Of a stretch of DNA of 5,526 nt, positions 1-5,526 are shown in pieces. The notes below the pieces were generated by a model that worked only from the letters and a program-made list of their open reading frames with translations, was not told the DNA's origin and ran no database searches. The DNA lies in NCBI GenBank assembly GCA_013349695.1, contig DUZD01000215.1:1-5526 (forward strand). The letters are read 5' to 3'. The DNA is from Rhodospirillaceae bacterium. GTDB taxonomy: Bacteria; Pseudomonadota; Alphaproteobacteria; Rhodospirillales; 2-02-FULL-58-16. The stretch's first letter is position 1. The number at the start of each line of letters is the position of its first letter. Made by a program: the position numbers and the translations under genes.

Positions 1-780
1 GATACCGGCGAAGGTCAGGGGAACCAGCCCGGCCAGAATGGCTAGCGGGACCAGGGCAAGGGCGTCCAGGAACGGCGCTTTGGCGCCCAGCGCCGGAACG
101 AACATCCAGATCTGGATAAGCTGCAGCAGCCAGATCGCGCCTGACAGGGCGAGCAGCCCGGCAAGGAGCTTCCGGTTGCGCCAGACGTAAGCATGCATTT
201 CCCTCCAGGCCGCGGAAAGGGCGTCGAGTCTGGCCTCGAATCTTTGCGGCAGCAGGGTCCGTGAAACGGCGAGGAAGGCATCGGCGGCGGGGAGCGATCC
301 CAGGAGCGCCAAGCCGATGACGAAACCAAGACCCACCGCCGCCGTCAGTGCCCAGAAAAAGAAATCCTTGCCGGGCAGAAAAAAAAGTCCGACGACACAC
401 CAGGCCAGGAGGGCCAGCATATCGCAGCTTTTCTCGAAAACCACCAGGGAAAGGGACAGCGAGCCGGAAAGCCCGGTGTGCCTTGTCATGAAGTAGCTCT
501 TGGCTACGTCGCCCATCTTCGAGGGCAGCACCATGTTCATCACCCAGCCGGCCAATGTCAGGCGGATGGATTCGGCGTAAGACGGGCCGCGCCCGCCTGG
601 CGCCATGCGCTTCAGCCGCCAGGCGGTCATCAGGGTCGTCGGCACCAGCAACAGGTAAGAGCCGGCGGCCCACAAGGCATCGACGCCGGCGAGGGCGTCC
701 ACAACCGCGCCCAGGTCGAAGCGCCAATAGATGAGCGCCAGGATGGAGGCGCTGACGCCAAGGGAAACCAGCGTTTTCAT
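1..780 (-). CDS. YbhN/AglD-type membrane protein (lysylphosphatidylglycerol synthase TM family), partial: C-terminus beyond window
   Basis: This is an uninterrupted reading frame of 260 codons from an ATG at 778-780 to the left edge, so the C-terminal part is missing (family members are usually about 300-340 residues). Translation shows about seven hydrophobic segments, near residues 2-18, 36-53, 73-86, 119-136, 141-161, 205-226 and 238-258. Family signatures are visible: an N-x-V-L-P-S-K-x-G-D motif at 82-91, a V-F-E-K-x-x-D motif at 114-120, and P-L-T-F-A-G-I at 254-260, which begins the conserved 'P-x-S-x-x-G-x-G-x-R' region. The family (flippase-like domain of MprF, archaeal AglD, E. coli YbhN) lies in the inner membrane and is linked to handling lipids or lipid-linked glycans; its exact role in most members is unproven. 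The ATG directly follows the stop of the upstream gene (TGAATG) with no good Shine-Dalgarno, so translation is probably coupled. I infer a role in transport or regulation of a lipid-linked glycan made by the operon. An aminoacyl-transferase domain cannot be excluded beyond the edge. Confidence 0.85.
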   Translation of the reverse strand, partial: MKTLVSLGVSASILALIYWRFDLGAVVDALAGVDALWAAGSYLLLVPTTLMTAWRLKRMAPGGRGPSYAESIRLTLAGWVMNMVLPSKMGDVAKSYFMTRHTGLSGSLSLSLVVFEKSCDMLALLAWCVVGLFFLPGKDFFFWALTAAVGLGFVIGLALLGSLPAADAFLAVSRTLLPQRFEARLDALSAAWREMHAYVWRNRKLLAGLLALSGAIWLLQLIQIWMFVPALGAKAPFLDALALVPLAILAGLVPLTFAGI

Positions 781-783
781 TCA
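778..783 (-). other. TGAATG junction between toroid and YbhN-like genes
   Basis: On the minus strand the toroid gene stop (781-783) is followed with no gap by the ATG (778-780) of the YbhN-like gene. No clear Shine-Dalgarno sits in the preceding coding sequence, which again points to coupled translation. Confidence 0.85.
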
Positions 784-2379
784 ATTACCGGATCCGGGGG
801 GCCAGACGTATTCCTCGGAAAGGCCAGAATCGAGAGGCCTCGGGCCTCCTCCCGCAAGCGGGGGCAGCCATTCCTCGGGCGAAAAGCCGCCGGCACTGGC
901 GACGTGCCGCAAGTTCTGTCTCGGCGACGGTTGGGCGACCGCCCCCGGCCGCGCCTCGATGCCATCGGCAACGCGCAGCCCGCCGCCTTCGGCGCGGATG
1001 GCGCGCTCGAACCGGGGGCCGCGCGCCGATCCGGGCCGGAAAATGAGCATTTTCTTGAGCAACGGCGTCAACCTTTCGTGCAGCAACAGCGCCAGCACCC
1101 GGAGCGCCATATGCCGGACCGGACCCGGCCGATGGGCGCCGACCGCGTGCGTGGGGCCGGTTACGCGCAGGCTGTCCGCGTCGGCCTCCGCCCTCCAGGC
1201 GTCCGACTGCCAGTTGGTGGTCCACAATGCCCTCCCCTCGCGGATGCGCCAGCCGTGGTCGAGCACCGGCGGCCCACCGCGGCGGTGGATTCTCAGAACG
1301 CCTCCCTTGCGGGCGCCGGCGAAGGCGGTCCAGTCCCCCTCCCGGCCACGGCGCAGCCAGAAACCGGCCCCCTCCAGCCACAAGGTCTCGGGGGTCTCCG
1401 GGGCCTCGCCCGCGACCATGGCGGCGAGATGGGGCAGGCAGCGCACCAGGCTGGCGAAGATGTAATGAGCGTGATAACGATCATCGGTGGCCGAAAGGAA
1501 GTGGCCCGGTTCGCCAAGGCCTCCGAACAGGGCTTCCACCAGCCAGGCGGCAAGGGGATTTCGGGCGCCGGCGCGGACCAGCCCGTAAGGGACCACATAA
1601 TCCGTGTTGCGGGCGTTCAGCGTCCACGGAAGTTCGCCGTCGGCGCCGAGCAGGGAAGCCAGGAAGGAAACTGCCCGGTCCGTGGCCGCCTGGGCCCGCC
1701 CGTCGCCGGTGGCGTCGAAATAATCGGCAAGGGCGTCGAGGGTCACCGTCAGGTAGCCGAAGTCGGGACCGCCGTATTCGTCGAACCAGCCCTCGGGGTG
1801 CTGGGAGGCGAAGAATTTCTCGGCGTGGCGTTCGACGGACCCCCTTGGCGGCGCCATCGCCTCGATCTTTTCGGCCAGGGCCAGCCCAGCCAGTCCGGCC
1901 GCCTGCTGGTTGCTGGCCCGCGTCTCGGCGCGGCCCGCCACATGCGCTGAAAGACGCCGCAATCCCGGCCAGCGGACGCCCTCCAGAAGGTGTGGCGCCT
2001 GCTCCCGCCAGTTCAAAAGCACCCGCGCCGCCGCCCGCAGGGAAAATGCCGCCGCCGGATAGCTGCGCTCGAAAGGATAGTACTCGTCGACGCCGCCTGT
2101 CGGGCCGACCCGAGCGGAAAGGTCGTTGACGGCGGCGACGCACCAGGATTCCGTGATTTCTCTCGACGCCTGAGCGGCCAAATGCCCGGCCCTCACGGCC
2201 TCCAACGTGAACAGGCCCTGCTGGAGGACGGCGGAGGCGAAGTCGCGCATCTTGTAATGCCAGTGATTGCGGTCGAAGCAGCCGAACGTGGGCGAGTCGG
2301 GATCGCGGTCCATCTGGGTCAGCACTCGCGCCAGCTGGGCCTCGGCGTAAGCGGCGAACGATTTTTCGAGCCCGCTCAC
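781..2379 (-). CDS. Putative alpha/alpha-toroid protein, loosely heparinase II/III-like, function unknown
   Basis: The product is 532 residues, starting at a GTG (2377-2379) that overlaps the stop of the preceding gene as GTGA. The frame is open further upstream, to an ATG at 3042, but that stretch lies antisense-free inside the well-conserved FrhB-like gene in another frame and is rejected. There is no signal peptide or membrane segment, so the protein should be cytoplasmic. Residues ~10-325 are helical with spaced aromatic/acidic patches typical of alpha/alpha-toroids: CFDRNHWHYKMRDF (34-47), SNQQAAGLAGLALA (156-169), GWFDEYGGPDFGYLT (197-211), NARNTDYVVPYGL (255-267) and DDRYHAHYIF (299-308). 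Residues ~335-500 look beta-rich (GAGFWLRRG, KGGVLRIHRRGG, LDHGW), matching the toroid plus beta-sandwich layout of polysaccharide lyases such as heparinase II/III. The histidine-rich lyase motif of secreted heparinases is not evident. The last ~80 residues are rich in Arg, Pro and Gly. Its place between an FrhB-like protein and a YbhN-like protein suggests glycan or lipid-carrier processing. The gene is certain, the fold is probable, and the activity is unknown. Confidence 0.85.
   Translation of the reverse strand: MSGLEKSFAAYAEAQLARVLTQMDRDPDSPTFGCFDRNHWHYKMRDFASAVLQQGLFTLEAVRAGHLAAQASREITESWCVAAVNDLSARVGPTGGVDEYYPFERSYPAAAFSLRAAARVLLNWREQAPHLLEGVRWPGLRRLSAHVAGRAETRASNQQAAGLAGLALAEKIEAMAPPRGSVERHAEKFFASQHPEGWFDEYGGPDFGYLTVTLDALADYFDATGDGRAQAATDRAVSFLASLLGADGELPWTLNARNTDYVVPYGLVRAGARNPLAAWLVEALFGGLGEPGHFLSATDDRYHAHYIFASLVRCLPHLAAMVAGEAPETPETLWLEGAGFWLRRGREGDWTAFAGARKGGVLRIHRRGGPPVLDHGWRIREGRALWTTNWQSDAWRAEADADSLRVTGPTHAVGAHRPGPVRHMALRVLALLLHERLTPLLKKMLIFRPGSARGPRFERAIRAEGGGLRVADGIEARPGAVAQPSPRQNLRHVASAGGFSPEEWLPPLAGGGPRPLDSGLSEEYVWPPGSGN
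2376..2379 (-). other. GTGA stop/start overlap between FrhB-like and toroid genes
   Basis: On the minus strand the TGA ending the FrhB-like gene (2376-2378) overlaps a GTG start (2377-2379) for the toroid protein. The GTG is preferred over upstream in-frame ATG codons because it fits the 4-base overlap pattern of the operon and because the N-terminus is then free of FrhB shadow sequence. Only a weak G-run is seen as a possible ribosome site. Confidence 0.75.
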
Positions 2380-3764
2380 CGGGCGGCCCCGGTGATTTCC
2401 CGCCAGCGCTCGGGGTTTCGCCAGGTGGTGAAGGTGGTTTCGCCCAGGCCGCGGCGCTTGGCCGGCTTCGACATCCCCTTCCAGGACTTGCGCAGCAGGT
2501 TGAAGGCGGGCCCGACGAGCGCCAGCGGCATTTTCTCCACCAGCCACCGAGCCCAGCCCTGCCGGCCGACGGCGAAGAACAGGCCGATCACCGCCTCCAC
2601 CCGCCGCCTCGTGGCCGGAATGGTTTCGGGCGCGTAACCGAAATCGGGGATGGGAAGACCTTTTTTCCTTTGCGCGTCCAGGCGCAGGAACGTGCCTCTT
2701 TTCTTGAAGTCCAGCATGTGCCCGTGCATGGCCAGCGCCTCGTCGACGCCGACGTTCTCCAGGACCAGCTCGCCCTTGTCCCGGAGCTCGTCCAGGACCG
2801 CCAGGGCTTCGGCGTTGCGGGCGACGATCACCGAATGGCCGCCGCCCTGGCTTTCGAACCGGGGCGACCAGGCATCGCCGACCGAAAGGTCGGCGGTTTC
2901 GTTGGTGAAGTCGGGGGTGATCTGGCAGTTGCGGGAGACGTAGAAGGGAATCAGGTAGTTGTAATAGAACTTCTCGGCCCGGCGGGTCCGGCCGTCGGCG
3001 GTCTTGATTTCCAGGTGTCCCGGCCACTCTCCGGCCCGCCATTCGAGCGATGCGACCGCAACGTCGTCGGCGACGCCCTCGGCGCGGAGAAAGGCGCGGA
3101 CGGCGGCGGCGTACATGTTGGTGCCGGCGTATGGGCCGGCGGCGAAAACCACCTTGGCCGCCGCCGGATGGCCGGCGGCCTGCAGCAGGCGCAATGCCGT
3201 CACGTGCTCGGGCAGGCCGACGAAGGCCAGCGGCCCGTCGAAAGCCTCCATCCGGGGAAGGATATCAAGCATGGGCGTTACCGAATAGACGCTCCCGGCG
3301 GCGGCCAGGACCTCGTTTCGGCTGGTGGCGATGACCGGCTCGGCGGCCTCCGGCCGGGTCCGGCTCTGTCGCAGCACTACCGCTCCCTTCACCCGCCCGG
3401 TCTCCAGCAAGTGGATGAGCGTCCGGCTGATGATTCCGCCCGATGCGCCTCTCCGGCGCACGGTTTCGTCCGCCGCGTGGCCGATGAAAAGGCCGGCTCG
3501 AGGGCCAAGGAGGGGATTGTCCGCCCTCCGCCCCATCCGCTCGAAGAGCTCCGGGTAGGGCACCCCGCGCCCCGTGCAGACGGCCCAGGCCCGAGCCAGC
3601 CCCGCCGCCTTCATCTCGGCGGCGGGGCGCCGCGGCCTGGGCAGCGGTCCCAGCGGTGTTTCCTCGAAGGCGAGCAGTTCCGGGTTGAGCCCGACGCAGG
3701 CGCCGCAATGGGTGCAATTACCGGGGGAGAGGACGTCGTGTTCTAAACGTTCCCATGGGGTCAT
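2376..3764 (-). CDS. FrhB-type coenzyme F420 hydrogenase/dehydrogenase beta-subunit family protein
   Basis: The product is 462 residues, starting at an ATG (3762-3764) that overlaps the glycosyltransferase stop as ATGA. The N-terminus carries NCTHCGAC (16-23), an iron-sulfur-type C-x2-C-x2-C at Cys17/20/23. Next come V-C-T-G-R-G (62-67), corresponding to the family's C-P-G-x-G region, and R-R-G-A-S-G-G (104-110), the conserved S-G-G motif of the flavin/F420-binding domain. F-V-G-L-P-E-H-V (181-188) lies where relatives have G-x-P-C. C-Q-I-T-P-D-F-T-N-E-T-A-D-L-S-V-G-D-A-W (280-299) is the family's 'CxxCxD...ADxSxGD' block. These match the N- and C-terminal halves of the FrhB family in order. 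FrhB relatives are flavin/iron-sulfur oxidoreductases; many bacterial members sit in exopolysaccharide clusters with unknown substrates. Several usual cysteines are absent: Asn27, Glu186 and Thr283 stand in their places, leaving five Cys in all. Redox chemistry is therefore likely altered. It is soluble and cytoplasmic. A true F420-reducing hydrogenase role is unlikely, because no hydrogenase partners are present. Confidence 0.9.
   Translation of the reverse strand: MTPWERLEHDVLSPGNCTHCGACVGLNPELLAFEETPLGPLPRPRRPAAEMKAAGLARAWAVCTGRGVPYPELFERMGRRADNPLLGPRAGLFIGHAADETVRRRGASGGIISRTLIHLLETGRVKGAVVLRQSRTRPEAAEPVIATSRNEVLAAAGSVYSVTPMLDILPRMEAFDGPLAFVGLPEHVTALRLLQAAGHPAAAKVVFAAGPYAGTNMYAAAVRAFLRAEGVADDVAVASLEWRAGEWPGHLEIKTADGRTRRAEKFYYNYLIPFYVSRNCQITPDFTNETADLSVGDAWSPRFESQGGGHSVIVARNAEALAVLDELRDKGELVLENVGVDEALAMHGHMLDFKKRGTFLRLDAQRKKGLPIPDFGYAPETIPATRRRVEAVIGLFFAVGRQGWARWLVEKMPLALVGPAFNLLRKSWKGMSKPAKRRGLGETTFTTWRNPERWREITGAAR
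3761..3764 (-). other. ATGA stop/start overlap between glycosyltransferase and FrhB-like genes
   Basis: On the minus strand the TGA of the glycosyltransferase (3761-3763) shares bases with the ATG of the FrhB-like gene (3762-3764). Upstream purines (GGAAAGG) lie about 14 bases before the ATG, beyond ideal spacing, so re-initiation by ribosomes finishing the first gene is the likely route. It implies one transcript and linked expression. Confidence 0.9.
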
Positions 3765-4726
3765 GGCCCGCCGGTCCGCCTTTCCAAATCGGCGCGGCGC
3801 TGCCTGAGGCGGATTTCCTCCAACAGGGTGCGGTTGACCGCCTTGAGGTCGGCGATAAGGCCGAAGAACCAGGTCTGTACCCCGGTCAGCATCAAGACGG
3901 CGGCGAGGATCAGGCTGGGCAGGTAGGTGCGCCCCGGGTCGGGGAAGAAATAGGCGAGCACGAACCAGCGGGCTCCCAAAAAGACGCCCAGAAGAAACGG
4001 GACGCCGCCAAGGAGAAGGAAAAAGCGAAGCGGCCGGTAGACCATGAAGATACGCAGAATGATGAAGACCGAGCGCAGGACATAAGAAGGAATGCTCTTG
4101 ATCAGCCGCGACGGCCTGAGGTCCGGGTTCACCCGCACCGGCACCGAGGTGATGGGGATACCCTTCTGGCCGGCCTGGATGATGGTCTCCAGGGTATAGG
4201 TGTGGGTGCTGAAGACGTTGAGCCGCATGGCGGCGTCGCGGGAAATGGCGCGAAAGCCGCTGGGGGCGTCGGGGACGTCGGTGCCGCTGGCGGCGCGCAC
4301 CGCCCAGCTTCCCAGCTTTTGCAACAGTTTCTTGGCGGCCGAGAAATGGGCGATGTCGTCGATGGGGCGGGCGCCGACGACGATGTCCGCCCTGCCTTCG
4401 AGGATGGGCCGGACCAGGGCCTCGATATCGCGGCCGTCGTACTGGTTGTCGGCGTCGGTGTTGACGATGATGTCGGCGCCGGACCCGAGGCAGGCGTCGA
4501 GGCCGGTGATGAAGGCGTTGGCCAGCCCCCGGTTCCGGGGCAGGTCGATGATATGATCGACGCCACCCGCCCGCGCCGCCTTGACGGTGCCGTCGGTGCT
4601 GCCGTCGTTGACGACAAGCGTTTCGATAATGTCGATTCCGGAAATCTTCGAGGGCAGGTCCCGCAAAGTTATGGGGAGGGTTTGCTCCTCGTTGAAGCAG
4701 GGAATCTGGATGATAAGCTTGGTCAT
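3761..4726 (-). CDS. Family 2 glycosyltransferase with C-terminal membrane helices (polyprenyl-phosphate/dolichyl-phosphate sugar transferase type)
   Basis: I chose the ATG at 4724-4726 (321 residues) because GT2 proteins usually begin a few residues before the first beta strand, and here the protein starts MTKLIIQIPCFNEE. In-frame ATGs at 4757, 4754 and 4748 could extend it to 332 residues; none has a strong Shine-Dalgarno. GT-A fold motifs run in order: P-C-F-N-E-E (9-14), N-D-G-S-T-D-G-T (40-47, nucleotide binding), R-N-R-G-L-A-N-A (64-71), D-A-D-N-Q-Y-D (91-97, the metal-binding DxD), P-S-G-F-R-A (155-160) and Y-T-L-E-T (177-181) before a basic patch. Hydrophobic segments near 215-230, 234-262 and 270-292 anchor it in the inner membrane. 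This layout is that of dolichyl-phosphate mannose synthase/ArnC/GtrB-like enzymes, which move a sugar from a nucleotide donor to polyprenyl phosphate on the cytoplasmic face. Donor sugar and acceptor cannot be read from the sequence. The charged tail (302-321, Glu/Arg-rich) is probably a short helix. It is the first gene of the coupled minus-strand operon, and its stop overlaps the next start by 4 bases. Confidence 0.93.
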   Translation of the reverse strand: MTKLIIQIPCFNEEQTLPITLRDLPSKISGIDIIETLVVNDGSTDGTVKAARAGGVDHIIDLPRNRGLANAFITGLDACLGSGADIIVNTDADNQYDGRDIEALVRPILEGRADIVVGARPIDDIAHFSAAKKLLQKLGSWAVRAASGTDVPDAPSGFRAISRDAAMRLNVFSTHTYTLETIIQAGQKGIPITSVPVRVNPDLRPSRLIKSIPSYVLRSVFIILRIFMVYRPLRFFLLLGGVPFLLGVFLGARWFVLAYFFPDPGRTYLPSLILAAVLMLTGVQTWFFGLIADLKAVNRTLLEEIRLRQRRADLERRTGGP

Positions 4727-4821
4727 GCCGGTTTCAGGTCTTCGCCGCATGGACATCATGGGCTAAATAGACGGGTTGAATAGCATATCCAGGAGCCCCG
4801 AATCACGTCCCTGTCCGTGGA
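4727..4821. promoter_or_regulatory. Short divergent intergenic region, presumed to hold both promoters
   Basis: Only about 62-95 bases separate the two divergent starts, depending on which glycosyltransferase ATG is used. Both the minus-strand operon and the plus-strand ligase-like gene should be driven from here unless the latter is read through. This stretch is more AT-rich than its flanks. Weak candidates are TTGAAT at 4776-4781 for a plus-strand -35 and TATGCT (minus strand, 4783-4788) for a minus-strand -10. Neither has a convincing partner element, so I assign no specific promoter. No strong inverted repeat or operator is visible. Confidence 0.4.
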
Positions 4822-5526
4822 ATGATGAATCCTGAAGCCCCGAGAGCCGCCACCACCGCCCGTCCGGACGCCGTCGCCTACGTGCTGGCGGCGGCGCTGG
4901 GGCTGGCGCCGGTGCTGTCCTTTTTCGAGCCCCGCTGGGTAACGCCCCTGGTGGTGACGGCGGCGGTCGCCGGACTGGCGATCCTGTTGGCGCGGAAACA
5001 ACGGCCGCGTCTGCTTGGCGGCTGGGCGGGACGTATCGTCGTCCTGTTCTGCCTGTGGGCGGCGGTGAGCACCGTCTGGTCCCTGGACGCCGGACTGGCC
5101 GTCAAGGGGGCGTTCAAGCTGTCCGGGAGCATGCTGACAGGGTCGGTGATCCTGGCGATGGCCCTGTCCCTCAAAGGCGAAGGGATCAGGTTTGCCGGTT
5201 TCGCCGCGCTGGCCGGCTTCACCGTGACCCTGGCCATGTGGGCGGCGGAGATTCTCTTCGACGGCCCCATCACCGTCAAGCTGATCGGATTCCCCTTGCC
5301 TAAAAATTCCGGCTTTTTCTGGCTCAACTCCACTGGTGCCATCCTGACGATTCTCGCCTGGCCGGTCTCGGCGTTTCTGGTCCGCCTCAAGAAAGCGCCC
5401 GTCGCCGTCTTTCTGTTCGCCGCCGTGTTTGTGACCGCCTACCTGCATGAATACAACTCCGGCATGATCGCCCTGATTTTTGGGGCTCTTGCTTTCGCCC
5501 TGGCCTGGTTTGTTCCCCGCCGCTGG
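4822..5526 (+). CDS. O-antigen ligase/polymerase-like (WaaL/Wzy-type) membrane protein, partial: C-terminus beyond window
   Basis: This frame is open for 235 codons from the ATG at 4822-4824 to the right edge (a second ATG follows at once at 4825). An in-frame stop at 4777-4779 and no other start codon between fix the N-terminus to one of these two. A short GGA (4819-4821) before the second ATG is the only nearby ribosome-site-like sequence; a better AGGAG at 4791-4795 lies too far upstream to be sure it is used. The protein is a chain of hydrophobic helices near 18-35, 39-57, 70-90, 102-116, 124-143, 168-188, 193-209 and 212-231. Features that recall O-antigen ligases are S-T-V-W-S-L-D-A-G-L-A (83-93, family W-S-x-D-P-x-x region), a loop with P-L-P-K-N-S-G (158-164) and then N-S-T-G-A before a helix. 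E-Y-N-S-G-M-I-A (210-217) resembles the S-x-S region. The large periplasmic loop and the catalytic region lie beyond the window. The enzyme family joins or polymerises undecaprenyl-linked glycans on the periplasmic face. The assignment rests on general layout and a few short motifs; another polytopic polysaccharide protein is possible. Confidence 0.72.
   Translation, partial: MMNPEAPRAATTARPDAVAYVLAAALGLAPVLSFFEPRWVTPLVVTAAVAGLAILLARKQRPRLLGGWAGRIVVLFCLWAAVSTVWSLDAGLAVKGAFKLSGSMLTGSVILAMALSLKGEGIRFAGFAALAGFTVTLAMWAAEILFDGPITVKLIGFPLPKNSGFFWLNSTGAILTILAWPVSAFLVRLKKAPVAVFLFAAVFVTAYLHEYNSGMIALIFGALAFALAWFVPRRW

Noticed and set aside
379..386. Run of eight A (T8 on the coding strand) in the YbhN-like gene as a possible frameshift site
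   Set aside because: The frame reads through as Leu-Phe-Phe-Leu inside a membrane segment, and family motifs occur in the same frame on both sides, so there is no sign of a shift.
788..797. Perfect 10-base palindrome CCGGATCCGG near the end of the toroid gene
   Set aside because: It falls within coding sequence, is short, has no loop or T-run, and is expected by chance in GC-rich DNA; it is not a terminator or a supported operator.
478..1950. Long plus-strand open frame (490 codons) opposite the toroid and YbhN-like genes
   Set aside because: The translation is low-complexity in Gly, Arg, Pro and Gln with no family motif, and it lies antisense to two well-supported genes; it is typical shadow coding in GC-rich DNA.
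2380..3042. Upstream extension of the toroid frame to an ATG at 3042 (753 residues)
   Set aside because: The added 221 residues overlap the FrhB-like gene in another frame and are Arg/Pro/Gly-rich without motifs; the GTG at the 4-base overlap explains the start.
2670..3746. Plus-strand open frame of 358 codons opposite the FrhB-like gene
   Set aside because: The sense-strand product carries clear family motifs in order; the antisense product has none.
3755..4783. Plus-strand open frame of 342 codons opposite the glycosyltransferase
   Set aside because: Its Gly/Asp/Val-rich composition mirrors the GT2 codons on the other strand; it has no recognisable domain.
4804..4819. CACG...CGTG inverted repeat just before the ligase-like start
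   Set aside because: Only four base pairs match around an 8-base centre, which is too weak to call an operator.
4756..5448. Minus-strand open frame of 230 codons opposite the ligase-like gene
   Set aside because: The product is rich in Gln, Gly, Arg and Asp with no hydrophobic core or motif, while the plus strand gives a regular series of membrane helices.

Overview
The window is GC-rich bacterial DNA with about 97-98% coding density. Codon use and gene content fit a proteobacterium, possibly an alphaproteobacterium of the Rhodospirillales type. That placement is an inference from composition and gene families, since no marker gene is present. All genes look like parts of a cell-surface polysaccharide or lipid-linked glycan locus.

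Layout: four genes run on the minus strand from about 4759 down to the left edge. In transcription order they are (1) a family 2 glycosyltransferase with C-terminal membrane helices, like polyprenyl-phosphate sugar transferases (3761-4726, possibly starting at 4759); (2) an FrhB-type coenzyme F420 hydrogenase/dehydrogenase beta-subunit homologue with a reduced set of cysteines (2376-3764); (3) a 532-residue cytoplasmic protein with the look of an alpha/alpha-toroid enzyme, loosely heparinase II/III-like, of unknown function (781-2379); and (4) the first 260 residues of a YbhN/AglD-type membrane protein of the lysylphosphatidylglycerol-synthase transmembrane family (1-780, running off the edge). 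The junctions are ATGA, GTGA and TGAATG, so the four genes are almost certainly one translationally coupled operon. A fifth gene diverges from it on the plus strand (4822-5526, running off the right edge). It encodes the N-terminal part of a multi-spanning membrane protein resembling O-antigen ligases/polymerases.

Working model (inference): the glycosyltransferase places a sugar on a polyprenyl-phosphate carrier at the inner face of the membrane. The FrhB-like and toroid proteins then act on the glycan or on its nucleotide- or lipid-linked precursor in the cytoplasm. The YbhN-like protein helps membrane transfer or lipid handling, and the divergent ligase/polymerase acts on the periplasmic side. 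The two middle proteins are the least understood part and the most likely place for new biochemistry. I saw no RNA genes, mobile elements, CRISPR arrays or convincing terminators.
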